Assembly: GCF_036785885.1 (NCBI RefSeq)
Contig: NC_092323.1
Span: forward strand, 868,001-932,000
Source of the DNA: Coffea arabica
Taxonomy: Eukaryota; Streptophyta; Magnoliopsida; Gentianales; Rubiaceae
DNA length: 64,000 nucleotides
Reading direction: 5' to 3'
Positions 46,544 to 59,540 of this stretch are shown in pieces. The stretch's first letter is position 1. Each line of letters opens with the position of its first letter. The notes beneath the pieces were generated by a model. It saw nothing but the letters and a program-made list of their open reading frames with translations, did no database searches and was not told the DNA's origin. The position numbers and the translations under genes were made by a program.

Positions 46544-49133
46544 GGATGTCAGGCGTTTTGGTCTGTGCCGGTGAGTTACCTTTAAGGCGTGACTATCGGA
46601 AGAAGATTTACAAAACTGCAGGACTAGCTGGGCCTGTTTGAAGTTAGTATGATTTAAACCCTTGTTTAATGGGCCGAAACACATTTTTATGGGATACGAC
46701 ATGGGCCATTAAGGCTATCACTCTAACAAATTTATTGGATTGCCGCGCCCGAGGAAAGCTAATCACTTGTACTAAGAAGAATCATTACAAATGTATTGTT
46801 TACCCGCGCGTCGCGTGCATGCTGCCATATTGATATTATTATCATGTACGTACTGCTCCAATAAAACTACTACTACTAGTCTATACAAAGGCCTATTTTT
46901 TTTTTTTGTCTGTCAACATTCCATTATAGTTATCCCCGTTTAGAAGTTTCCATTCTGATTAGAGACGGGTTTTTTTGGCCAAGCACAAAACTATAGATTG
47001 CAAAATGTTACTTCACAGGTACTGTTACTACTTCCAATCTTGTTCAAGCGCAATGAACCTTTTGCATCCCACTAATCGACCTATAATTATGATAGCAATC
47101 TCAAATGGAGAATCCTCGTCTGCAAAAATTTGTTGTTCAACTAGTTGGTGTAGCTACTAGCTTCTGAGGGGACCAGCTTACGCACTACTGTTTGGAGTCA
47201 AAGCACAGGTCACTGTCCAATTCACCTTCATGGCCTCTCATTTTTCTTTTTCCTTTCGCCTTCTTCTTCTTCTACAAAAACCTCATGTGCATTTTGCAAA
47301 ATCTATGAGTAGTCAAATCAGTCCCTAAATCGAAAGAGGAGATTCCAACGGCCAAAACTTTTCAACTTCAGAAAATGCGGAAATGATCACCTGAAAGAAA
47401 GCTGCGCGCTGCTCGAATCTTCTGTATGTCATTTTCCCAGTACCCTTTTTCTTATTTATAATAATTGTACTACAGTAAGTAATTATTTCATGGATTCATT
47501 GGTTTAACAACCATTCTGTACTAATAATTTAGTTCTTTACACGGCCACACTAGTGTGTGTGTGTGTATATATATATCCGTTTGGTAGACAGCCAATGAAT
47601 GCGTGATCATGAAAGTTAAAATCCCACGTGGTTAGGAGCTTCCGATGATCAAAGAAACCTACAGTAATTGATTTTTATGCTTCATGGAGGAGTTGATGAG
47701 TACTGATCATGTTGGAATTTATAAGTTGTTTTGTGTTAATGGTCAAGAGCACAAGTGAAGCAAGCATCTTGTTTCCGCATTCCATTACGATGCAAATTAC
47801 ATCAAGTATACTAAATATATAGGAAATGATAGTGGCACTCACCCCTTAATTAAATTTAATCTAATGCAAAAGAAAGAAATGTGTGTCTAAGGTTTTTTTT
47901 TTTTTTTTTTTTACTTCAAGGAGTATTAATATCATTTCCCATACTAAATTGGTACAACATTTAGTTGTCTTGTCACGGAAGTCATTTGACCATTAATCAA
48001 TGTGTATTATTTGTAATAAAGTCTTGTTTCATGCATTGGTCCTCATGACCCAAAGGAAGCTTAGCTTAAGTTACCAATCACAAATCACTTTGGAGATCAG
48101 TATCACCACTGTTTTTATTGGGCATAGTGATTATTGCTCACAAGATTATGCTAGAGATTATTGACCTCAGGATGGCGATTAAAGAGCGTTAGTGGTCAAC
48201 CAATAGGAGAGAGACGCTGTTGAGTTTTAATATATCAACAGTGTGTTGGGGGCCTTGAGGTGGTACTTGTGGTGGTGAGTGGCTTCGACTCCCCAGCTTT
48301 GTGGTCACAAATAGGATTGCAAGACAACTAGTTATCGCCGACAAATCTACTGGGGATTGATCGAACCCTTGAACATGAATTTGGAGCCAGCCCCAATATC
48401 CATTCCTGCAACACTAGAAAATGATCGGAATCATAAACTGTACTGCTACTGCTAAGGCCTAAGCTTAGCTATCTCGTAGGCTCACAAGTCACAGACTTTT
48501 ACATCCCACTCAAGACATAACCATCCTCAGTTAGCCCTACCTCAACTCCAAAGGACGGACACACTAGACTGATTTCTTCTGTATTCCCTCATTTTGTGTG
48601 ATTTCGGTAATGATTGCGCTGCTGCATCGACAAGGACAGGGCATCACCCCAGCCCGGCCGCCACCATTTCCATTAATTCCCCATCTAGTTGCAGGGGAAG
48701 GGCTGGCGTATTTGTTTCCATCATGCCTGATTTGATCAAACATATTACTGCTATCTCCAACGAAACCCGGCCAGTGGATTTAGTTGCAATCACATGCAGT
48801 TCTCTAATGTTCTATCGCACTGCAACCCAATTCTTTGGAGTATTGGCATTGGAATGATTAAATTGGATTGCAGGGTTACAGTAGTATATGATCTGGCGAT
48901 GGGGACAAATTTGCAAAGTTGATGTTGCAGTCACCTCAGTATAACAATCTTTAGTGCCTTCTTACGATCAGGAGAATGCCTGCTTGTGACACCTATCTTT
49001 TCCTTCCTCCTCCTCTCCAAATTCTCTGACGAGGAATTCTTCAGAAAACTTAACTAGGAGGGGGCCTCTTTCCACCGCACTTGGCATCTTTTTGTTGACT
49101 TTCGTGCTTGACTTTAAATTTGCAGAAAAGATG

Positions 49134-49182
<49 letters not shown>

Positions 49183-50586
49183 TGCCTTAATTCCTGTTCT
49201 TTAATAATAATGCACTATTTACCTATCAAACAAATATCGCAATCATGCAGGCTAAGTGCGAGTGATGTTTTTAAACAGCAGTACTCAGTACAGTAGTATA
49301 TTATCCCAAAGAGTTTTTATCATAAGCCAACATCACTATGCTTTCGAATCACTAATTACTTTGAAATTAGTACGTACCAGCATTAGCTCAACTAGCTAGT
49401 GTGGCGCTGGTCAACTTATTGAACAGAGCAAGGAATTAATATGTGTTCATTACATCATATGCGTTCTCAGCTAGACATTCAGTAAATAATTATACAATAT
49501 CTATTGTGCAGCTATAATACATATGAAATATTAAAATTTTGTTGGTTAAAGTTCCATTCTATACTAAATACGCAGTTTTTTTTTTCTCGATTTTGCAATC
49601 CCTCTCCAGCTTGCAACAATCCGGCACGAATCGCTATCTTTTAATAATTCATTAACACTTGATAATTGTTTTTATTTGATCATCCACAACAAAATTTCCT
49701 CTTTAATTTTTTTTTGTCTTTCTTCGTATTCATACAAAATTTGCTTTCATTAGTTTCAAACATAGATTCCTGTCTGTCAGCCAGTTTGGTTGTTGGCCAT
49801 GCACGTAAAACGTAACCATCCCGAACCTTACCCTGGTCACACGTACCAACCATTATATAAAATTACGTAATCCAAAAGAAAAAAAAAAGGGTGCTTATCT
49901 GCAGTTATTCAACATTTTAAGCCTGGGAAATTCCGTAATAAATTGCAAGCTAAATGTTTCTTAAACTTCCAATTTCAACCCCAACTGTTGATCGTTGTTC
50001 CCGGTCTTGCATATGGCTGGAAACTGAATCAAAGTGGGGTTTGGTCATTTGTGTAGTACCTGTGTTTAAATATTACCCCAAGCCCAGAAGATATTCTCCC
50101 TGTCTCCCGCTTCCCAACTGATAACATAAGACTGGAAATGGTTTGTAATTTTGGGAGGTCAGATGCGGTAACGATTCGTTCTATAAATAAATTTTGGTTT
50201 TTCCCCCCTCAAAAGTTGCCAAAATTCATCGCACATGAAAGATGAAAAGTCACGTATTAACTTAAAGAATCCAAACCGTCTTTGATTAAAAATATTTGCA
50301 CGTAGGGTCAAATAGCTACTATGTATGTATGTATGGTGTATTGGAAGTATCCTGCAGCATGTTTCATCCGAATTAGCAATCACAACACGTATGGTTGTCC
50401 AGCTAATTAAGCTCAGTAGCCGGATATATATGGATCTCAACCATGAACAACGAATTGCGCGCTTAAGCCACAGAAACAAGAAAAAATCATGAACGGGCCA
50501 AATATCTTAGTATTACAATGATTTACCATGAGGGGACCAAAAATAAATAGCATGAATCAGCCGGCTTCCCAGCTTGGAGAAAGATG
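46544..50586. other. Long intergenic region, no gene seen
   Basis: Four kilobases of AT-rich DNA between the LBD and CCT genes. An (AT)n microsatellite lies at about 49138-49179, a TG/TA run at about 47555-47576 and a T-run at about 47896-47913. Frames at 46037, 46975 and 48594 are short and have no family features. The part next to 50586 would be the CCT gene's 3' UTR. Confidence 0.45.
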
Positions 50587-52160
50587 CTAGTTCATCAGGT
50601 ACTTGTCCGGAAGCTCCAGTCCATTATCCGGCGCTATACGATAACACATAAGGCTGGCAATAGCCTCCTGCAGCCATTCCTCGTCATAGGATTTCATGAT
50701 CTGTTCCAGTAATTAATGTAACTAACAAGCATATAGTCTACATATGTGGCCGGTCAAAGATTACTTTTTAGCAACCTAGCCCCGGCGCGGAGTATGATAA
50801 TAGTATATATGATCGACATGATGAAGTGATGACGTGCGAGCGGTGATGGTTTGACAATTAATTAATCAAGCACCGCGTCAGTTATAGTTAATCGGTTACC
50901 CGGTCGTCGGCAGGAATGTTGTAGCATGAATCTGCTTGTTGAAGATTGCTATCTGTCTTCACCAGTACTAGCGTTTGATCATCTTCGCAACATTCATTAT
51001 TCCTGGCAAATCTTCCACGAACACGGACCCTCTTGTCGGCTAGGGTTTTGCGACAGGCATACTGCACAAGCAAGCAGTGCAATATTTGTTTTTTCCCTCA
51101 AAAAAAAGAGAACTATATATATAGATATCAAATGCTGAAACCTTAACTTTTGGTACATATATATACAGGGGGAAGGAAAAAAAATTCATGGTCCATTATA
51201 TTATATATACTGACGGAGAATAAGGACGCATGTAAACTGATCATCAAGTAACCTTGATAGTCTTGTTGAAATTCCTTTGACTTCTCTTCTTTAAGTATCT
51301 GAGAATTCTGTCTTTCCTCTCTTCAGCTGAATACCGGGAGACCTTCAATGTCGCCTCTTCCATCCTTTGTGCTACCCCGCCTTGAATTTCCTAACACATG
51401 AAATTTAACCTGTCAGCTATGTTAATGAACAAGAAAATAAAAATGTTCCTTCAGTCCTGTAAGAATAGAGAGTAGTATGGATTTCCAAATATAGAGAAAA
51501 AATTTTAAAAACAATAAATAAATAAACTATTTTGTTTTGAAATAAAAAATATATATATGACAAAAGCTTGTGAATTAATTGCACGTGGTGAAGGGTTGTT
51601 AAAAAATTAGTACATAAATTAATAAAGGAGAAAAAAGTACTAGCACTAGTAGATAAACTGGGTACCCAATTGTCGGAGGTCATGGCCCGCGGATAGAGAG
51701 GCCAGAAGTTGGAAGCCGGGGCGCCGCATTCTTGATCTCCAAAGTCATATGCCCGATCATGTTGGTGGCAGTAATTGCCGGCACCACTGCTCAAACCTTC
51801 GTTTCCGGAAATGCCAAACAAGGTGCCTGATAATGTAGCATAACTAGTGGGCCCTACTAATGCTGGGTCATGGGTTGTATCCGAAGGCCCAAGCGGTTCG
51901 GCTGTTGGGTATGATAATGCTGCTGCTATTGACGACAAGGATGAGGAGGAGGAGGAGGGGGTGGAGGAGCAGCTGATATCTGAATCAAAAGGGACCATAC
52001 TACTAACTGATGCTCCATTCATGTCGGAGGAGAAAGGTAAGGTTAGTTGAGGAGCAGTGATGGCGGAGGATGTGATGAGGTGATCGGCTGGAAGCTGGGT
52101 GGTGAATTCATCAGAGCACACGTAGTTATCAGGGTAGTAAAACTGAGAAAAGGAAGCCAT
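50587..52160 (-). CDS. CCT-motif family protein, 302 aa, four exons
   Basis: Exons are 51666-52160, 51253-51390, 50900-51061 and 50587-50700, all GT-AG and phase 0. The start chosen is the ATG at 52158-52160 (MASFSQFYYPDNYVCSDEF); the frame runs further upstream but has no ATG there. The N-terminal 165 residues are Ser-rich, with acidic patches and no B-box zinc finger. The CCT motif is split by the second intron: EEATLKVSRYSAEERKDRIL, then RYLKKRSQRNFNKTIKV|YACRKTLADKRVRVRGRFAR in register, with the exon break after IK. The tail ends SYDEEWLQEAIASLMCYRIA and LPDKYLMN. CCT domains give nuclear localisation and NF-YB/NF-YC-dependent DNA binding; B-box-less members (CMF type) affect flowering, photosynthetic genes or sugar response. 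All CCT core residues are present. Confidence 0.9.
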
Positions 52161-52240
52161 TGAGAGAAGAGGAGAGAAGAGAAGAGAAGAGAACAGGGGA
52201 GGTGTTGTGGGCGGTGTCAAATGCTTTATATGCCCATTTA

Positions 52241-52250
52241 GTATTTATAG
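52241..52250 (-). promoter_or_regulatory. Candidate TATA box of the CCT gene
   Basis: CTATAAATAC on the minus strand, 81-90 bp upstream of the ATG. The leader between carries AGAGAAGAG-type purine repeats when read on the plus strand. Confidence 0.55.
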
Positions 52251-52350
52251 CATATGTAGTAGTAAAAGCTTTTCGAGGCAGGCAACTTGTTCTCCCTGCC
52301 ACAGTTGCACTGTTGCCTGCTGCCTGTTGCCACCACCCCCCAACCATGCA

Positions 52351-52390
<40 letters not shown>

Positions 52391-55300
52391 CATTTTCTTT
52401 GCTCTACAGTACTGTTGTGTTACGAGCTTTCAGTCAACAGTTGAAATGTTAGTAAGAGGAAATCCTTGAACCAAAGTTTAGTTCGATTCCTTTAGGTTAG
52501 AATACCAGGTTACAGTCCATTCAAAAAAAAAAAAAAAAGGAAATTGCTTGGAGAAGAACCAAAATGAATGAAGAATTTTAATTGTTGGTTCTGGAAAATG
52601 GATTTTGATGAAGGTAATTAATTAACAAAGTGCTTTGTGGAGGAGGGAGCAGCATGATTTTATTGTTTTCGGCATACGAATTAATTTTAATTCATGCACG
52701 AATTGCTGAAAAAGCAGTTAAAATAAAACTCGTAGCGATCGATAGTATGCACTCCACTACTGACACGACACGCTGTGTAGTAAGTACTCCATAACATAAC
52801 TGTGTAGTGTAGCCGCAGGGTAGCAACATTTTGAGATGGCTAAATACCGCCACCAGCACTTACCACCATGCGACATGCCTCTATAAAAATGAAAAATAAG
52901 TCATAGGAAACGAACGAAAGCATTAGATCATCGAGTTTTATGTATTCCCCTGCCATAACAAACCTCTATATATATACATATATGTATCTTCTGCTAATCA
53001 CATGCATAGTTCCACACTAATCAGATATCCTGTCTACAAAGTTGATTAAGGTATCAGTTTTGGGAGTTTTACGTGATACTCCTTAGGCTCTCAATCCTTC
53101 CCCGTCCAGAAGGGATGGAACCAAAAAAAAAAAAAAAAAAGTCCTACCCGATGGAATAAAATTCGATCAGCTGCTGGGGTTGGGTTCTAAAACAAAATTC
53201 CAAGAGGAATCCATTGGGCATCTCAAAAACATGTGCACAAACAAAAGGCAATTATCAACAAAAAAAAAAAAAAAAAGGCAAAAAGATGCATGCATAAGCA
53301 TAACATAAGAGGTGTTTTTTTTTTGGTTAAAAAAAAAAAAAAGGAAACCCATATTCCGTAACCATCAGAGGTGTCCTGTTATTCTCAGTGGCGGTAAACT
53401 TTGAAGACTTGGACTAGTATGGTATGGTATGGTATGGTAGTACACTGATATCGGGTGTTATCTGGTGATTGCAAAGATGTGACCTATTCCTTCCTTTTAG
53501 GCTACGAATCCAACACATGGGGTGGGGGGCTACTCACAGATTGTGCATTAACGCGCCACAATCCACATATATATTATGCCCAGAACGAGATTCCGCATTT
53601 CCTGTTCCTTCACCTGTTCCTCACTTGCCAAATCTACAGTCTACAGTACAATACAAGCCGCCTCTTACCAAGTTTTTGTTTTATCTTCCAGTTCTCTTAA
53701 ATAAAACTCAATTGGAACAACCCTCTTCCGCTTGGCTTTAATATGCGTCGAGTTAAAATATGAGTTTTTTTTTTTTTGGGGCTTTAATTAATTATGACAA
53801 ATGGTGAATCAACGAACGAACGAACGAAAGAATTCATTCATAATTGGGCCAAGGAAGGTGGAGGCTGTAGTCCCCAATCTTTGCGAGACGAATCAAGCAA
53901 GCATTTAGGAATGCCACTTCCATGCGGGCCACTGCTGCCCTTTTCCACTTGGTAGAATTTTTCTTACACAAGCTTCGCCCTATTCTCCGCGCCGCAGAAA
54001 GATGGAGGAGAAAGAAATCAGATTAAGATAACTTTTTGAGTTTCTTTTTTTTTTTTTTTTTTTTTTGGGGGGGGGTTGGAAAAAAATAAAAACAGCCAAA
54101 GATGCATATCATCATGTACATATCGCCTGCTGCTGCTGCTTTTGGATTAGCATCAGGTGCTGAGTAGTACGACTGCGTCTCCTCTGGCGGGGCTCCCATA
54201 TTCCATCATCACAGAAGTTATCCAGCTAAGCTTAAAGGGGCAAAAAAAAACGTCGGCCTTTTTCACCCACCCACTAGCCCCCAGATGCATTCCAACTTCA
54301 TCGAATTTTGATTTCAGTGTTTATCCTTACCCGACACCCCGCGTAAAACCTCGTTCATGTTTAGCAGACTACAAGGATGGTGCCGCCATTCGGTCACAAC
54401 TTGCTAGTTACACAGCACAACTTGCGGTTCAACGCCTAATGATCTACTATATAACTTAATCTGGTCCACAACAATTTATTCCTGAGAGTGATTACGAATA
54501 TATATATTTCTTTTTTCATTTCTTCAATTCCCACAGAATAAAGAACTACTGAAGCCTAGCCTGATGAAGAGCAAACAAATTGCTATAAAATTCCTCAATC
54601 ACAGAAACTAGCGTCTGGAAGATTAACTAGTGATGTGATGTGAGAGGAAAGGAAGCGTCTGGAGTACTGAATTGGAGGCAGGAGAAAGCTTACACTTGCA
54701 ATTTGAGATGGACCAATGTTATCTTAATGCTTCACTACTGCATCTATGGGTTACTTCGTGTGGTTCACACAATGATGTCTTTGAATGCATCTTAGAAGAC
54801 AAAATTTCCAAATGATTTGATGGAAATCTTCCAACTTTGGAATAAAAGCGGAGGAAAATATCTCTCACCTCTGAAGAAAGATCCAGACGCGAGAGTTGCT
54901 AAGTACACGGTACGCTTTGTTCTCTGATCGCTCGACATCTAGTCTCCCCTCCTCTTTTAGTCTTTTCTTTTAATCCGTCCGCTACTTTGAAAGTAGATGG
55001 AATTCATTTGCCAACAAGGTCATGTTGCACCAACGTGTTGCCTGACAAGCCAAAAAAAAAAAAGAAAAGGAAATGAATATGAATCTCGAGCGGGGCATCA
55101 GATCACTGCAGATCGATCTTTTTTTTGCCAGTTTTCCTTTTTTTTTTTGGACAGTACACTTTCTTTGTTACCCTAAGCAAGATGAGATTCTCTAGTCACA
55201 GCTTTGTCAATCCTTTTATCTACATGTTCAGTTCTCTGTTTACCATTAGGTCGGCATCCCAATCCTTTCTGTCAAAACGAAGATCAGAACTTAAATTATT

Positions 55301-56161
55301 AATTTTTCTTTTCCTCATAAATTGCATAGAGTGTGTGACTCTTTTATATTTTTAGCCAAGAACAAGGAGGACTAGGCATGCTTCTGAGTTCTGGCATTTA
55401 GCATCAGCGCTCGCTCTTCCCCCACAACGAGATGCTTTATGTCTCTGCAAATAAATTCTTATTTCGATAAACTAATATCAATATATATTTTTAGTAAAAG
55501 GATTTTTTTTGTTTTTTTGCCTTAAATAAATACAAACAAGCAGCAACAACAGGTGAACGTGCGAATTCACATAGCTCAAAGGACGAGTTTTGATGCATGC
55601 AAACCTCAATGGAGAAGTCGACATAATAGATTGCATTTGCCCAAACACAAGCAAGCATTTCATCATTAGAAGCAGCAACAGAAGTGAGATTTTTGTCATA
55701 GGCTGGTTTTTGTCCTCAAATATGCCTTAATACACAAGTTATGAAGTCGAGCAGCTAAATGGATCACAGTCGTCTACCTATATAGTAGACAGAATCCCGT
55801 CCAATGTGAACCAGGGTCAATACATACCATAGTACGGACAGCCAGTGCTGATATAATTTCAGCGCATCACTACCAGGCACCATGGGATTCAACAATTAGT
55901 CCTAGATATATCTCACTGGTTCAGTCCCTGCTCATTTGCACTTCCACAAATTTGCGCAGTGAAAAATATCTTGTGGCGAAATTCAGCTGTTACCAGAGAC
56001 TTGACCCCCAAACTGTGATACAACAAACAGAGATAGACAAGTCACAAAATATTCAATTATTGAATAATTATATATATATATATATTTGCAATTTTGAAAG
56101 CACCTGAAGGATGGTGAACTTAATTATACCTCCTCTGCAAACACTTCCCAGAAAATTCCTT
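52251..56161. other. Intergenic region upstream of the CCT gene
   Basis: A (TG)n(TA)n compound microsatellite lies at about 52350-52391. A-runs lie at about 52524-52538, 53119-53138 and 53260-53276, and T/G runs at about 54042-54076. GGTATGGTATGGTATGGTAG is at about 53420-53439 and GAACGAAC repeats at about 53812-53829. An (AT)n tract is near 56070-56085. No gene or complete mobile element was identified. Confidence 0.45.
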
Positions 56162-58567
56162 CTAGTGTACGTTTCGATTTAGCAAACCTTGAAAAGATAG
56201 GTATAGATCTTTGTTATCCATACCAAAAATCTGTTCCGCTTTCCTCAAAGTTTCCTGGTTGTTTGAAAGAAAAGAGATTGTGCAGTTAACAGGGCTACAT
56301 GAAACCAGGATAAAAAAATAAGATTAACTTCCGTGGTTTATACCTCACGGGATTGCTTTTGCGCATTTAGTTCCTTTATGTTGGCCAGAAATGCACTGAA
56401 CTGCTCATAGGATAGACGGCTCCTACATAAACAGTCCAGAAGCAATCGAACAAGTTTATAATCCCTCTGAATTAAGCAATCAAGTTAGGGTAACAGAAAG
56501 AGCAAAAAGTTGGTAGCTACCTTGCTTGACGAAAGAACTCTTTTCCATCAATTCGAGGAGTGCGAGCTTAAAAGTTCCAAATCCATAAAAAGAAAATGCA
56601 AAAAAGATCAGAAGCTGTCTAACCATATTAAAATGCACAGAATTCATTAGCTACCAGACACAGCAATTAATACAGCTTCCAATCAGATGTCCTTCCTTAA
56701 CGATGATGATATGACTAAGAACAACCCCACATCACAAAATATTTTGCAGATTGATAGGCTTTACCTTTAAGACTAGCTATCAATTATGAAATCTAATATC
56801 CAGAATTCAGCAGACCTGGCATGGGGCGACCACGAGGGGGAGAGTTTGCTGCTGATGACTGCTGGCTTGATGGGTACCATGATGATAGTGAACCCCGCAT
56901 TTCATATTGGCTTTTAGTAGGAGAGGTAGCACCAGAAGTTTTTTGAGGGGATCCTGCAGCAGAATACCTCCCAGGGGACACACTAGCAGAGACGATTTTT
57001 GGAGTTGCAGTAGGAGTAAGACGTGGAGATAAATACGGTGTCATAGAAAATTTCAACCCACTTTGTTTCGAGGCTGTGGTACCGCAAGCCAAACAAAAAG
57101 GAGCAAGATAAATCAGATAAGCGATATAACCTAAGCAGGTATCCAAGGTGATCCAGAAGAAGGATTTCATAGCCCCTACCATCATCAGAAATGCTTGCAG
57201 TATCTGTTCCAGAGGAAGAATAATGTTGTGTTGTGTAGCCATTCACCTCCTCATCTGCAAGGTGGAGTAGGTAGACGTGTTAATAGAGGAGCACATAGAT
57301 CTAAATGCCAAAGTCACCATTTGGAGGGAACAACAATAAACTTATAGATCCTGAGGCTCGAATCAGATTTCAATGCAGAAAGAGAGAGAGAGAGAGGGAG
57401 AGAGGAGAAGAAGAAGCAAAGATCTGCAAATGCAAGAATCCTTTTGTCTGTAGGTCCAGCCAAATGGAACCAATGTTGGGAAACAGAAAGGATACATTTT
57501 CTCATTGTATGACGTAAAACATTTCCAGAAAAGGTGGCAATTCGCGAAAGATTATAGACCTGTATTGAGTGTTTCTCAATAAGAAAGAGACTTGATGTCT
57601 TTGGGAATGACTTTGAAACATTTAGGTCCATGAAGTCTTTCTTTAACCAAAACAACCAAATTCCAAAATGCTTGTCAAGAACACATTGGGGGTTTTCCTT
57701 TTTCCACAGAGAGAAATGCAATTAAAAAAAAGGGGCAAAGCTAAGTTTACCTTTTGCAGGACAGGCTTTGGGAACTGATTGGTCATAAGTCCCAATATCA
57801 ACAGTGTCAGCTTGCTGATAAGGATGAGCTCGGAGTGATTTGTAGCAAGACACAACGTGAAATGTTATATAGAAGTTGCAAACAAAATAAACCACGAAAA
57901 TACGAGCAGGAAGACTAGTTAGGAAACTTACAGATGAATTGTCATCATTAAGTGACTGCATCAACTGCCTCTTGAATGTCTCCAACTGTCAAACAAGATC
58001 ACCAGGCCGAGGATTTTAATAAACTTGAGTATCATATTCGAGCAAGTTCAATGTAGAGGCGGTTTGAGACCGTAACTCTTTGCACACAATTGATGAATTA
58101 ATGAATTCCAGGACACGCAGAAGATGCAGTAAAACGGGCAATTGGCAACACGCACTCACATATCAGCTCCATAGTTTACAACGACTTGGATAAAAAGTTT
58201 ACAGCAAAAACAACAGAGACCACAACAACAATAAATGATAGCATTGGTAAAAAGGTTGAAGTACAGGTTTTAGCACCCAAAGAAAAATGTATTAACAGAA
58301 AGTAAACACAGGTAAATGCTAGGCCCAGGAAAAACAAAAAAGAAAGCTAGTACAAGTTGTTATCAGCATGTAGAAACAAATATTACTAGTAGAAGATAAT
58401 AGAGGGGTGGAAGGGGGAACAAAAAGAAGTAAGAAAACTATACCTTGGCCAAGTCACGGCTCAGCTTCTTGGCGGCTAGGGCCAAGGAATCCCTCTCCTT
58501 TGTCAGCTTCATCTTCAATAGTATGAGAATGAGAAGAACAAAAATTAATTCATTACAGCCTCTTTTA

Positions 58568-58599
<32 letters not shown>

Positions 58600-58952
58600 A
58601 GTAACCAATTCATCAGAGCAGAAGAAAAATAAAGAAAGGAAGAAAAGATGATGAAAAGTGTATGTACATTGTTGTCGAGAGCGATTTTGAGACGCAAGTC
58701 GGTCTCCTGATAAGCGTGCTGGAGCTGAGAAAGCTTATCCTCGAGGTCCACAACCAGGCGGTCCTTGTCGTAGAGCTTCTGGCGAAGCCTCCCCAGTTCA
58801 GACTCCAGCTTGGTGACCCGGGAGGCAATGGCCATGGACGTAATCTTGCGGGCCAGATCTAATTGGTCGTAGGGGTCGGTGGGAATGACCGATAATATCT
58901 CGTCCGGTAGATAGAAGTCCGGCGACCCACGACCGCCCTCGCTGCTCGACAT
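56162..58952 (-). CDS. At4g15545-like coiled-coil protein, 340 aa, nine exons
   Basis: Exons: 58668-58952, 58444-58512, 57932-57985, 57751-57814, 57180-57254, 56816-57073, 56521-56566, 56344-56422, 56162-56254; all GT-AG with one open frame. The start has the conserved FYLPDEILSVIPTDPYDQLD and LARKITSMAIASRVTKLE block. Heptad-rich coiled coil follows to about residue 136 (LYDKDRLVVDLEDKLSQL, LTKERDSLALAAKKLSRDLA, LETFKRQLMQSL). Then comes a Ser/Thr/Pro-rich disordered middle (TPYLSPRLTPTATP, GRYSAAGSPQKT). The end is highly conserved: RTPRIDGKEFFRQARSRLSY, EQFSAFLANIKELNAQKQSR, ETLRKAEQIFGMDNKDLYLS, FQGLLNRNVH. Members in Arabidopsis have been reported as NAI2-interacting proteins linked to ER bodies (from memory). 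Retention of the intron after exon 6 would give a short form ending GLLNSGY. The fourth-exon acceptor is the least certain. Confidence 0.92.
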
Positions 58953-59187
58953 CTCTAACCCGAAAAGTAATTAGCTTTAATCCCCGGGGGCTGGGGGTGG
59001 GGGAAATTCTCTCTTGGGAGAGAGGAGAAGGAAGACTGGACGAGGACGAGGACGAGGACGCGGACGAGGTGTCGGAGAAATCTATGGGGAAAAAAGGGGA
59101 AAAAAAAATAGAAAAAAGACCACCTTTTAATTGATTCAAGGAAATCAAATGCACCCTTTTGTAAGTACGTGCCACTACTTATTAATA
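58953..59187. other. 5' leader of the At4g15545-like gene
   Basis: CG-rich GAGGACGAGGACGAGGACG repeats (about 59041-59062) and a GGGGGCTGGGGGTGGGGG run lie just upstream of the ATG, probably in the 5' UTR. It ends at the TA target of a Stowaway element (59186-59187). Confidence 0.45.
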
Positions 59188-59538
59188 CTCCCTCCGTCCC
59201 GTTTTGTTAGTCTTGATTTTTTTTTTCACACAAATTAAGAAAGTGTAATTAATTTGGTTGGAAACATAAATTTAGATTAATAATTTTCTAAAATACCCTT
59301 ATGCTAATCACGAAGAGTGCCAATTAATATCAATTACAGCTAATGGGTTAGTATTGGAAAAGCTCAATGTATTCAATGCAGTGGGTTAGTATTTAATAAC
59401 AATGTATTAATAACAAAATATTTAATAAGGGTATTTTAGACAATTTGAAAGATTACTATATTTCTTAATGGGAAAGTGGACTACAATTTGGGACGGACGA
59501 AAAAGGAAAACAAGACTAACAAAGTGGGACGGAGGGAG
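59188..59538. mobile_element. Stowaway (Tc1/mariner) MITE, 351 bp
   Basis: The element starts CTCCCTCCGTCCCGTTTTGT and ends in GTGGGACGGAGGGAG, the diagnostic Stowaway inverted repeat. TA lies on both sides (59186-59187 and 59539-59540). TTAGTCTTG at the left matches CAAGACTAA at the right. The interior is AT-rich without coding capacity. It lies about 235 bp upstream of the ATG of the At4g15545-like gene, so it is in or near its promoter. Confidence 0.95.
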
Positions 59539-59540
59539 TA

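Noticed and set aside
52161-52220. Upstream extension of the CCT protein start
   Set aside because: The frame stays open but the extra 20 codons have no ATG; the first in-frame ATG is at 52160 and matches the family's usual start.
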